Shown here: positions 34,640 to 47,200 of the stretch, one piece after another
Layout: the number at the start of each line of letters is the position of its first letter
Numbering within the stretch: position 1 is the stretch's first letter
NCBI GenBank assembly: GCA_035236585.1
Contig: CP141138.1
Coordinates: 27,043,437-27,107,436 of the forward strand
Source: Warburgia ugandensis
Taxonomy: Eukaryota; Streptophyta; Magnoliopsida; Canellales; Canellaceae
Length of the DNA: 64,000 nt
Direction of reading: 5' to 3'
Translations under genes and position numbers: made by a program
Notes under the pieces: generated by a model
Databases searched by the model: none
What the model was told of the DNA's origin: nothing
What the model saw: the letters and a program-made list of their open reading frames with translations, nothing else

Positions 34640-34999
34640 ATTGGTGTAATTGTAGGAGTTCATATATAAGACAAAAATTGTAGGACTTCATATATAAGAC
34701 AATACTAAAGATAGTTTAATCAAACCATCTTCAAAAATGGGACTTTTAAAGACAATTTTCCCAAACCATCCTCTATAATTTTTTTCATTAAAAAGGTGCT
34801 TTCCACAAAACCAAAGAAGATGGTTAGAGTACAACTATCTTCTTAAGTATTGATTTTTAAAGATAGTTTAGGAAAATCATCTTTGATTATTTTTATGAAG
34901 ATGTTTTACTAAAATACTATCATCTTTTTGCCATCTTTAAAAGCCCCAATGGTGTTGGACACTCCTCAATAGTCTGAAGGTAATATTTCTACACTAGTG
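34640..34999 (-). mobile_element. CACTA 5' terminus and subterminal repeats
   Basis: Short inverted words (AAAGATAGTTT with AAACCATCTT) recur from about 34690 to 34960. On the minus strand a CACTAGTGTAG terminus starts at 34999, upstream of the TNP2 remnant in the right orientation. The opposite CACTA end was not found, so the element is probably truncated. Confidence 0.55.
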
Positions 35000-36416
35000 A
35001 CATTGACTAATCTCATTTGATTTAAGAAAGGGTTTAGAAACAGTGGCACAAGATAATCTTTTGCTTGCCTTCAAGTGCTGTTGGACAAGTTCCTCTTTTG
35101 AGGGTGGTATTAACACTCACAATCTCTCCTTGGGTGACATTAGATGATCTTCATACCAAAGGTGGTGCTATATGATCTGGTTTCAACTTAGAATGAAACT
35201 CTGCAAATGAGACCATCTAATGCCTTTCACCCTTTGTGATAGTTGCATTCCAAACTTTCTACTACTATACCCTTGATTGACAACACCCTATATGTCTACT
35301 GGCGCATGTCAATTACAAGGGTACTTTGGTTTGGTGCCACAGTTATGATCGTTGTAGATTTGGTGTCCTAACCTAGTGGCTTCCAAAAATAACTATATGA
35401 GAACCCCAAAATGTAAATAAGGATTCTCCCTCTTCATTCGAGACATCGAATCTAAAATTTAAAAGCACATTAAATTCCAAAATCTCTCTAGAGTTTTTGA
35501 AGTTTAATTTCTCTCCTTATTTATAAGGCAAAAAACTCATTTGATTTCTTATTATTTTAAGGCTTTTTAAGAGAAATAAGAGTATAGATTCAACTTTGTC
35601 CTTTTTTTCTAGGGGTTTCAATTATGAAAATACTATCTATGCTCCCTAATTTAACATATAAAATTAGCTTTGGTATTTTGGGGATAAAGCTATGATCATA
35701 TTGTATATGCTCCCCCTGGCCCTATCTTAGACTTCTCTGCTCCTTATCCACTCATGGTAATGCCTATGGCTAACTATCATGAGCCATAGATCACCAAGTC
35801 TTAGCCATGATGTTGTTACCTAAGGGATTGACTAGTCAGGTTTAAACCATTAAAGTCCAGGCTAACCATTGTTTCATGTTGATATATTGTCTACATAGCT
35901 AAGTTTAGGATTAAGCCCTTATACCTTATTATGTGTAAGCGATGAATTCCTAAGCCATCTATGATTTGTGTACATACTAATCTAAACCATATAAGCTTAT
36001 GACTTGCCATCTTAGGAACCTTACAATATACTTTCACATTCACCTCTTTATGGTAGTCTTATCTTACCTACATCCCTAATCATTCCATGTCTTCCATGAT
36101 ACTTATACAAGGTTTAATCTAGCCTTAAGCTTATAGCAAGTAATTAAAGAATGTGATAGATAACTAAAGGTTTTGCCTTTCTTTATTGACATGTAATTAA
36201 TAAACTAAAGGGTTAGAGGTATATACTCACCTTTGTTTGATAATAAAAGCTTAACAGTAGGTAAAGTTTCTTTTTTACTATTTTATTTATACTTTTTCTT
36301 AGTTGGGAATGCATGGACTTAACATTTTTGCATGTACAAGCATCATGAGAGAAGCTTTTATAACACTTTAGTTTAAATATTGGTAGTCAATATTCTTTAA
36401 GAAAAGGGTATTTACA

Positions 36417-36448
<32 letters not shown>

Positions 36449-37061
36449 GAGGAGCAATTGGAGATTTACAAAATATGAATGAAAAGTCATGTATAATCAT
36501 TCAAGAGAAGACTAATAGGAGCTAGACTAGGCTTTTACAAATTGAAAGACTTAAACCTAAAAGTAGAAGTCATGGATTCAAAGACCACTATTAATTGAGT
36601 AATCATTGTCAGCCTTTATACCCCTTACATTTCTCACAGGTCTAGTTGATCATAGCCAATCTTTTGTTATAAATAAGTGAACCTTTTCTCCTTATAATTG
36701 TGCCATTGTCTTTATAAGTGCACTAAGAAATCTACAAGGTTGTCATATTATCTGATTCTTCTTAAGACATTGCTAAAATCCCCTTTTATACTAAGAAAGG
36801 TTTAAGGATTTTTCCACCCATTCTTAAATGGGTACCAGATTGCTTTCACCTTAGCTGAGTTAGAAATTGGCGTCCCAAAAGGACTTGAAAAAGGCCTTGG
36901 CTCACTTGCACCATCTTTAAAGACTCCTCCTATGTTGAAATTACATGTAGAAAGTTGATAACTTTCTCAATTTGAAACTAGAATTAGAAATTTTATCTTA
37001 TAATCAAACTTGAACAATATAATTAACAATTTTAATTAGCTTGAATGGTTAACATATGTAC
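35000..37061. other. Unassigned AT-rich sequence with a (CA)n run
   Basis: No gene or transposon protein was recognised. A CA-dinucleotide run lies at about 36424-36448. The right edge is the 3' LTR of the Tat/Athila-type element. Confidence 0.5.
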
Positions 37062-38772
37062 CTATTGATTGTTTTTTGTAAGTGCATGGGCTATTGTAGT
37101 ATACCTTATGCAAGTATAGGTTGATCCCATGGGGACTCAACTTAAAGAAATTAGAGTTTAAATAAAATTTAATTTGCTACAAATTAACAAAAATTAAAGG
37201 AATTGAATAATTGTAAACTAGAAACTCGGAACTATTGAATTCATGAAAAATACAAAATTCTAAATTCAAAAGATAGAAATTAAATAAAATATCAATTAAA
37301 ATCCACTTTCCTGGCTTGATCAGAGCAAAATTCTTCAATTCTGGCCACATCCAAGTCAATCAACCTTCATGAATCCATCTCTTAGGTCTTTGATTAAAGA
37401 TTCAATGGTAGGATTATGTAGAACTTTAAAAAATCTAATAGTCTAAACTAAGGAAAGAATTTGAGATTTGGATGGCTTAGATTTTTTTAGATCACCCATA
37501 ACATTCTTTGTTATGTCCACGAGTGAGAGAGTGTTATTAGGAAGTTAGTGGATAATTGAGACAGTCATGCGTGGTCGTGTACGTGTGACACCACTTAAGC
37601 AATTATCTTATCCTTGTTCAAAATCCATGATTAATCTAGTCTCTGTTTACAATTTACAAACAGTAAGAATCCATGAAAATTTCATTGACTTTGGCCACTG
37701 ATTTCTTTTACTTATTGATAAAATTTTACAATGAAACTTGGTACCTAGAACAATTTGATATCAATAAATTGAATTGTATGGTTAAATTTCAAATCAAGAT
37801 AATATAAATAAAGATATTCAATCACAAACATAGATTATTCACCAACCTACACAATAATACCTTTCAAGATTATTTCATAAAATTAAACAAGTTCGACAAT
37901 TAAATTTCAATTTTTTTTTTTTTTTATGTAAAACTCTTTCTAACTCAAATAAAAATATAAGAAAAGGATTAGATAATTCAAAAACCCATCAAAAAAATGA
38001 ACTAAATGTACAAAACTTCAAGTAACTCACTATTATTGTTCATGCCAACAGTAGCAAGTAGCTAACTTTAATTAATTCAAGTTGCAAGGTTTAGAATGAA
38101 AATTGAAAATCAAACAATTGGGTCTTCTTCTACTTGATGTCTTCTATCCAATGAAGTAAATTTCAAAGATTTTTATCAAGCATCGAAGCAAAAACTAACA
38201 TGCAAAGTAACCCTATTCACCACCCTGTGCATGCACTATTCATCTTCTTCAACCTTTGTTTTTCTTTGAATTTTCAATCTTTTCTTCTTTTTTTTTCACT
38301 CCATCTACTATCTGGTTTTTTATAGATGATGGGGAGGCAATTTGAATTCAATTTTTAGTAATTTCCTTCTCCATTCTCTTTCCTTTTCTCTAAATAATTC
38401 TAAATGCATTGAATTTCCTAATTTTAACTTAGTTTCCTATTTAGGAAACTATTTTCTCTTTCTTCATCCTTTTCACTTTCCATCATTAAACATAAAATCC
38501 CTTAGTATTCTCAATTCTCTTGTGCTCATTGTTTGAACTTGATGCTTAAGGATTGAACTGAAGTCTTTCCTTTTTGATTTTGATCTAGATAGTCAAAAAA
38601 CAACCTAATTAATATTATACAACATTCGATTTTACACATACTTACCTCGGTTCATCATCTAACCTTGAAAATTTATCAAATTACAATTAGATCATAAAAA
38701 TTTCAAATGATACATTTTTTATATAAATTCCTAAATAATATATTAAAAATATATCAAAAGTCATATGCAACA
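37062..38772 (-). repeat. 3' LTR of the Tat/Athila-type element
   Basis: About 1.71 kb, from TATTGATTGTTTT (decayed TGTTGATTGTTTT) to TATGCAACA (plus strand). It aligns with 44216-51046 at blocks such as CTACAAATTAACAAAAATT, TACAATGAAACTTGGTACC/TTACTT and AACATAAAATCCCTTA. Confidence 0.8.
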
Positions 38773-40736
38773 AGGCCTTAAACCCCTAGATTATCCCTAG
38801 TGAATGAGTTAAGCCTCATGAGGATTTCCAGTGTATTTATCCACAAAATTCAAGAAGGGTAGTTCTTAAATTTATCTGTGAGAATATTCTTCATTCTATA
38901 CTGCAATTACCACTTTATCTTGTTAATATAATTAATTCAAAATTCAAAACCCTACTCATATGCTAAATATATTTCATTTAGGTTCAGATCTTAAAGTGTA
39001 ATGTGTGTACAATCTACATATACAATAATCTTTATCTGCAAGTATACTTCTAACTTTTCAAATTTTGAAGTATGTTTTGACCTCAATCGTCACTAATAGA
39101 CATACAATCATAAATAAAACTCTTAGATAATGGGTTCAAATCATAGCTCTCTTTTAAATATGTGAGTAGAGTCAATCAAAGAAAATTTATCTCACATATA
39201 TTCATGAAAGAATGGGAGTTACTGTGGAATTTGGCTTTGATCCCTTTAGAAAAGGATAAGATGTCATTACTTTTGAATATTTAGATACTTTTTCAATCTT
39301 ATTTATTCATATTCTCATCAAGACTATATTCATCCTATAATTAATAGGCTTTCAACTAGGATGAAATGTAGGCTTAGGACAAGGTATAAAAGAAAGGGAC
39401 ATAAGGTTCTAAAAAAATCTTCAAAAGTAAGTAGAGGTCTTCTACTAAAGTTTAGAATTCTTCTTTACTTTGTACCAAAGTAAATATTTCTTTATTTTTT
39501 AATTTTTTCAAACTTTTTGTTTCCTTTCAATACATTTGGATTTTTTAAAGAACATTATTTTCTTCTTAATCTTCACTTTTCTACTTTCACTGCAAATTAA
39601 AAGTATTTCTTCCTTCACCTATAACTTGTCTTTTGAAGAAAATAGGTAATATGTAATCTCTACTTGGTTAATATGGATAAATGTTAATTTGGGTAAGAAA
39701 AGAAAAGGCTTATGTAAGGCTCAAAATTGTCTAACTAGTGGTAAAAATACTTTTTGGTAGGATTTATGTCTCTAGGTACAAGGATAGCTTAAATCATTTT
39801 CTAGGTTTCCTATAATCTATCAGGTTCAAGAACTTCTAGAATTTTAAGGGTAATATTCTAGTAATTCAGGTAATTGACCAAATTTAAGAGCTGTTGGGAT
39901 CAAATTTAGATTAAGCATGCTGAAGAAAATTGTGAACATTTATAACCTCTAAAAAAGAATGAATGGCTTTAAAACTCACTTAGGTTATAGGTATCCACTA
40001 AATTTCTTTAGGATCTTTAGGTTATAACTACTTATCAATCTAAACTATGTATATGCAATTGTGTGTATAGATGTGATTTGAGATTTAACTTTCATTAAAT
40101 ACTTTAGAATATGAGTAAAATCATGTATTAATCATAAGCAATTCCATCAATAAGCTAAAAATGAAAATTAATATTATACTTTAGAAAATCCAATTCTCAT
40201 CATTATATAAGAACTTACCTAAAAACTTAATTTTTTTAAAAACTAGCTCAAATTTTCATTTTTACTTTTCAAAAATTTTAAAAAAAATTCATCATTTTTA
40301 ATAAGAGAAACAACTACAAAAGCCAAAATTTACCAAAATTGTATCCCCCAACCTAAGTGAAACATTGTCTTCAATGTTTAAAAAGTGGGATGATAATATT
40401 TCATTGAGAAATAAAGAAATGGGAGATGTAGAAAAGCAAAGTTTTGAATAACAATAGCACATAATTATTACAAATGAAATGTTCTTAGAAAAACATAGGA
40501 ATTAAAACATTTCTGGATCCCATACGAAATGGGTTGGATAAGCATCTGAAAAGAAAGGTTGACTTAATTTATCTTGTGCTTTTGAATATTTCATTTTATC
40601 ACAGGGCAAGGAAAATATGTCTCTATGTTGCTTTTCATGATTAGAGATAATATTGGAAGCTTGACACAGCCTTTGTGGAAATAGAGTAAGGATCTCATTT
40701 GGACATTTTCCTTATCAATAAATTTAAAAAAAAATT

Positions 40737-42980
40737 CTAACAGGTTTCAGTACCATTATGAAGAATGGTAATTGCCTTTATTTTTTCCATGTTTGTAATT
40801 AAAGAATTAATCTCACCTACCATATACACATCATCAATGTTAACATCTAGTGGGGTAGGAAAATGCCCTTTTTCAAGGGTCTGCAACATTTGAGACATCA
40901 TGTCATTCAATTCAATCATGGATTGTGTGTTCTCTTTTAATTGAGCTTCAAATTGAGCAATTTTCTTCTCCTGATTTTGTATGAATTGATAAAAAAATAT
41001 CCTCTACTTGCTCCTTAGGTGCAGGTATATAAGGTCTAGGAGTAAGTGGTCCTTATGGTGGTTGGTATGGGTGGCATTGGGCCTTATGCAAGACATTAGC
41101 ATTATATTCAATTTTTCAACTAAAAGTAGGATGATTACTCTAGTTGGAATTATATGTCTCTGAAGATGGGGAAAAGGTTGCTTATAAGAATGTGCTTATT
41201 CATGAAGCACATATTGAAAAGTATGCATTGTGGAACATTCCTAAGTGGGGCTTGTATTACTTTCACAAATATCACACACTTGTTTGATTTTATTAGAGGA
41301 AAATTTCCCATTTTTACTGCTTCAACTATTCTAGCTAGGGATGCTATTTTAGTATTCATATCACCTTTTACAATCAAGACATATATTGCTTCCCTAGTGG
41401 ATGTGATGGTGGACTTGGGCTTATCTTTGTAATCTACTGTTTCTGAATCATCTCAAGTTTGTGCACTCTTTGCCAGCCATTCCAAATACTCTTGCACTTC
41501 ATTTAGTTGTCTATTTAAGAAATTTCCATTGCACATCATTTCAACAAATTGGCACTTATCAAAATTAAGTCCTTCATCAGCATCATCATCATCAAGACCT
41601 TATCCCAATTAGGGGTCAGCCACATGAATCTTATTCCTCCATTTCACTCTATTAAATACCATGTCTTCATTTAGTCCCAAAGTTTTTAAATCTTTCCTCA
41701 CCACTTCTATCCACGTTCTTTTGGGCCTTCCCCTTGCCCTTTTAAAACTTTCTACTTGTATTGCCTCACTTCTTCTAACCGGGGCCGTTGTTGGTCTCCT
41801 TTGAACATGTCCAAACCATCTAAGTCTAGTCTCCCTCATCTTATTACCTATTGGTGCTATCCCTAAATTTCCTCGAATATTTTCATTTCGAATTCTATCT
41901 TTTCTTGTCTTACCACTCATCCATCTCAACATCCTCATTTCTGCGATGCTCATCCTATGAGTATGATGTTCCTTAACTGCCCAACATTCTAATCCATAGA
42001 GCATGGCCGGCCTTATGGCCATCCTATAGAATTTTCCTTTTAGTTTGAGTGGCACCCGTTGATCACACAAAAGTCCAGATGCACATCTCCATTTGTTCCA
42101 ACCCGCTTGAATTCTTTGGATAACCTCCCTCTCAATCTCTCCACTCTCATGAATTATTGATCCTAAGTACCGAAAGTGGTCTTTGATGGGGACTTCTTGT
42201 TTATCAATCTTGACTGGTATTCTACTCCTACTCTCCTTCATAAAAGAATTTAATGATACGCCAAGGTTCATATCCATGATGTGGAAAAATTAACAATAAT
42301 TCCTTAAATCTTTCTTAGCATTGATAAAAAGTTTCTTTATCCTTCTGGGTAAAATTCATTATATTTCAGTGGTGAGTATTTGTCTTATGTGTAGGAAAAA
42401 ACTTTTTCAAGAACTTCCTAGTCTTTTCTTGCCATGTTTGTATGGAACTTGATAGTAGCAAATCAAACCACATCTTAGCTTTTTTCTTTAAAGAAAAAGG
42501 AAATAGTTTAACTCTAACCATGCTAATTCAACATTTTGTGTATTTTGGGTCATGCATACTTCATGGAATTCTTTTAACTGTAGGTAAGGACTATCACTAT
42601 CCAACCCATACAATTTAGGAAGTAATTGAATTACTTTTATCTTTATAGCAATCATACTAGCATTTTGAGGTAAAACTATACATGATTATATGCTAGTATA
42701 GTTAGGCTGTAAATCGTCTCTTAATGTTCTCCCATGAGGATTTTAAGTATCCAATTATCCTTATGTGCTCTGTTTTGATCCCATTCCTTATTATAATTCC
42801 TTCCCCTATTTTCAAGTGGTGGAGAATGATTCCTCCATGAATTTATGTTATCATTAAATAGAGGTGGAGGATCATCAACATCAAAGAGAGGATTATTCGT
42901 CCATGAGTGAACATCATCATTATCCATGAGGAGAGTTAGTTCATCATCATTAAAGTGGGGATTCTTCCTCCATGGAAAAT
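40737..42980 (-). pseudogene. Tat/Athila-type gag remnant, split by an RTE insertion
   Basis: On the minus strand: VIQLLPKLYGLDSDSPYLQL and KEFHEVC, then, after a degraded stretch, HHGYEPWRIIKFFY. The RTE insertion follows, then EGLNFDKCQFVEMMCNG, LNRQLNEVQEYLEWLA, and finally QMLQTLEKGHFPTPLDVNID near 40850. These segments correspond in order to plant Tat/Athila gag. Several stop codons interrupt it. No protease, RT or integrase follows. Confidence 0.75.
41578..42234 (-). mobile_element. RTE-type LINE 3' fragment (copy D) with an intact C-terminal frame
   Basis: A 657-bp 5'-truncated RTE with an (ATG)n tail, flanked by CCTTCAT at 41571-41577 and 42235-42241. One uninterrupted minus-strand frame covers the whole coding part ([80 protein letters not shown]) and stops at 41609. 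It lacks the RT catalytic core, so it cannot move, but the lack of stops marks it as the youngest of the RTE copies here. Confidence 0.88.
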
Positions 42981-44215
42981 ATCATCTCTGTTAATGCTGA
43001 GGTGTTATCCCTTTGATCAGTGTTTAGATTATTTATTGAATGCAACTGATCATGTTGTTTCTTTATTTTTTGTTTTGAAGAAAATTAAACTAAATGATGC
43101 ATCCTAATGTCTAAAATAATGCACAAACAAAGGACACAATAAAAAAATCCCTAAGGCTAACAAGCTGAAATATTTTGATTTTCTTGAATTTGTGTGAGGG
43201 AGAAGCTTTTAGATTACCTAATCTAATACTCTTATCTTTTAAACTTGTCCCACCACTTACTAGTTAGATAGTAACTTGACCAACCACTTCATACCCTCTT
43301 CAGCTAGCCATTGGTAGTTTGCATCATAGAATGTGCTAGCAGAGTTAGGCGTTTAAATACAAGCACAATTAGTTAGACAGTCCCCACTAGAGTGGCAATG
43401 GGTTGCCTCCTTCCAAGAGGGTCCTATGAGCATGTGATAGCCTTTATAGATCTCTTCTAATTGATTTTAAAGTAATTTGAAAAATTGGGTTATGTGCTTG
43501 TGGTGATTATCCTAGGTATGCCAAGTGATGGTGATGAAATTCACCCTTGATCTTATGGGGTCGGGTTCCTTTATTAATTAATTTTCATTCTCCATAGCAC
43601 TTCAATCAACATATAAATAATTTTAAAGTGAAAAAATGGCATAAAATGCAATTAAAATAATAAATTAATGTAAATCCAAAAATACAATAATTATAAAGTA
43701 TGCTACTTATATGCAATTATACTTCCAAACAATGCAAATTTATTCTAAACATGCAAACCTAATCTAAGAAGCTTAAGGAGTCAAGATTGCTCACAGTGGG
43801 TTCCTCGATAAATTCTTCTCGTACAAGGGTGAGACCATTAACATTCCACCTCCACTTCCAGGTTATGATGGTCCACCCTTGACTTGTATTATTATAATTT
43901 TTAAATGAATTATGATTAAAAAAAAATACAATGCATCCTCACTAGAATTTACTCAAAATAAAAATTTGGTTATCCTAATTGAGATCCTCCTTGAACTTCT
44001 TATTTTTCATTTTCTTGTAAAATAAAAATAACAATAAGTACCAAAATTTAGGAAATAGAGTGATTATGTACTAAGAAAATTGAAAAATGGACCTAAAAAT
44101 TCTTAAAATGCTAAATCGATGTAATTCCTAAAATTTTCTATTTTTTATTTTTTAAAATTTTTATTAAATTTTATGAAAAGTCTATTATAGGTCCCCGACA
44201 ATAGTGCAAAAAACT

Positions 44216-47200
44216 TGTTGATTGTTTTCACAAGTTTATGGGATATTGTAGTATAGCTTATGCAAGTATGGGTCGATCCCACAAGGACTCAACTTAAAGA
44301 CATTGGAATTTAAATAAAATTTAATTTGCTACAAATTAACAAAAATTATAGGAATTGCATAATAATGAACTAGAAACTCACGTCTACAAAATTCGAAATT
44401 CAAAAGATAGAAATTAAAGAAAATATCAATTAACATTCACTTTCCTGGCTTGATCAGAGCAAAATGCTTTAGTTCTAGCCACATCCAAGTCGATCAACCT
44501 TTATGAAGCCATCTCTCAGGTCTTTAATTAAAGATTCAAGAGCGGGATTATGTAGATCTTCCAAAAATCTAATAGTCTAAACTAAGGAAAGAATTTGATA
44601 TTTGGATGGCATAGATTTTCTTTTAAATCACTCATAACATTCTCTGATGTGTCATGCATCAAATTGTATTCATGGATTTTCTTAATTTTTTAAAAATTAA
44701 AATACTAGAGCAACACCTCTTGTTGTGTCTATAAGTGATAAAGTGTTATTAGAAAAGCAATAGATAACTAAGACAATCATGCATGGTTGTGTACTTGTGA
44801 CACTAGTTAGGCAGTTATCTTATCCTTGTTCACAATCCATCATTAATCCAGTCTCCGTTTACAATTTACAAATAGTAAGAATCCATGAAGAATTTACTAA
44901 ATTTGGCCATTGATTTTGTGATGACCTGGGTTTTTGTAACACATTTTGTAATACATTTTTCAAAGGTAGGGCTCTTAGTAGTAAATTTTTTTACAAAACA
45001 AGGCAGCGAAAATTCTTTTCTTTATAACTTGTTTTGAAAAACCCAAGTCATCACTTCATACATAACATAAGTAGAATTTTTGTACAAGATAAAATTCCAT
45101 TGAAGGAATATACTTTTATTAAATTCCAAAATCCATCTAGTGGTTCACAGTACAGCCCAATTCCATTACAATACTTGTCCAAATTACATAATCCAAATAT
45201 CAAAGCTCACCATACAGTGAAACTCTTATTACAATATAATACTCTCGAACAAAACAAAATACACATCTTCAAGGGGTATACCCTGATGATTATTCTCCCA
45301 AGTCTTCTTCAATCTTGAGCTCTTAACTCTCCTTCTCTGTATCTAAGATATTGTAAATATTTAAACATTTACAATATCTCAGCAAGCTATGCTTGGTAGG
45401 GGATTTAAGAAGCATAATAATTTGAAAGTATAATTCTAATATTTCATAATCCCATTATTCATAAACATACTCATGTATCAAACTCTTTACTTTGTAATAT
45501 ATGTACATCCTTATACATACATACATACTATACATGGATAAATCCATCAAATTTATGAAAGTAATCAAATAGCATTCCCAACTAAGCTGATCAATTTTTT
45601 CCACTATGAGAAATCAGTATTTTAGCTAGTCCTATACTGGGAATTTCCCTTCTTAGGAAAAACTGGTAATATACAATTACTTGGCACTTCATCATGCCAA
45701 AACATAAGGCATTTCACTATGCCTTTCTCATATGCATCATAATTCAACATAATTAAAGGACTACCATGCTGCAATCTAATCCGTACTAGCACGCTCGGAT
45801 AACTGTCCTATTCACTACTAATACCACAGTATAAAATATTGTGTCACTGCCCATATGGGGAGACAGGACTTTCATAGTGGTGGCCTTCCCATAATTGCCC
45901 CACCCAACTTTTAGCTTCTCATGGGGCAAGGTATCATCAAATAATCAAAATTATGGAAGCAGGTGGCTAAACCCTTATAACTCCCTTAGCATAGCATCCT
46001 CAGGCTTATGCCTATTTAAAACAAAACCACAAGCCTTCATGCTTATATCTAAAATAGGTTTCGTATGTATTAGAAAATTTGTCTATTTACTTAGGGCTAG
46101 AATATCTTCTAGTTTCATACTCGCTTAGAGTCTATTCCTCGATTCTAACTTAACCATTTCATATAGGTTTGGTTGGATCATAAGGGTTTCAGGGGATTTA
46201 ATACAAGTATTAACATTACATTTGTCAATATTTCTAGATATAAGATCATGTATTCAACATGTACATCCTATGTAGATGCATTCATAAAATCCTCCTACCT
46301 TCAAGTAGTGATCCATCTCTTCAGACCTTCCATGATCCTGACTGACGTATGTAATATGTAAATCCATACATACTGTCAATATTTATACAATCTGAATAAT
46401 CCTATCTATATTCTTAGTATAATATTGTCATTTGATATAAAGGATCTAGACCTTTTGTCCTATCATGATCTATCTTCCTCAAATAGTGTCTATCCTATTG
46501 ATCAATAGATCTGATGGTTAGAATGATCTTCTAATCTTTCAGATCTAAGTATTTTCTCTCCTAAGTCTTTGTGTATTCCTTTTTTTGATCTTGATCTTTC
46601 ATAGATATGTTGATCAATAATTATACTTGTTGATAAAGATCAAGGGCTTAGATATTCTATCTTCTAATTTTTCTTTGATCTAAGTTTAGTTGTTTGGATC
46701 ATCCCTAAGGAGGAGGATCTTGATTCTCTTCCTTGAATCATATTTGATTAAGGGTTTAGATCTTATATTTTATTTGATCTAAAATCTTCTATTCTATTTT
46801 ATCTAAATTTCAAGCAATATATATTTATTATCATCAAGAAGTATTTATTTCTTTTTATTGTTCTTGATCATTCAAGATCCCATGGATCTTGTTTGATCAT
46901 CCTTATCTTAGTTACAATTTTTATTAGGATTAGATAATTTACTAACCTTTTATGCTCTTATTATTACTATTATCATCATCATCATCATCGTTCAACTAGT
47001 TAATGTTTTACTGGTTGAAGATAACTTATTTCAGTTTAAATCTAGACTACTCCTCTTATTTCCAATTGGCTAAGGCTTACTATCTAAATGGTTGAACACA
47101 AAGTGGTTGCTTCAATCCTCATGTAAGGAGGCTTTTAAACCTTACAAAAGTCAACGAAAGGTAATGGAAGAGTGAGGCTCTATTAGAAAACCCCCTTAAC

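Noticed and set aside
41609..42277. 222-codon intact open frame as a host gene
   Set aside because: It is the C-terminal part of an RTE polyprotein read through from gag sequence; the target duplication proves an insertion.
46973..46990. (ATC)n run as a further RTE 3' end
   Set aside because: No RTE sequence (GGATAAGG or upstream coding) adjoins it, so it is only a short microsatellite.
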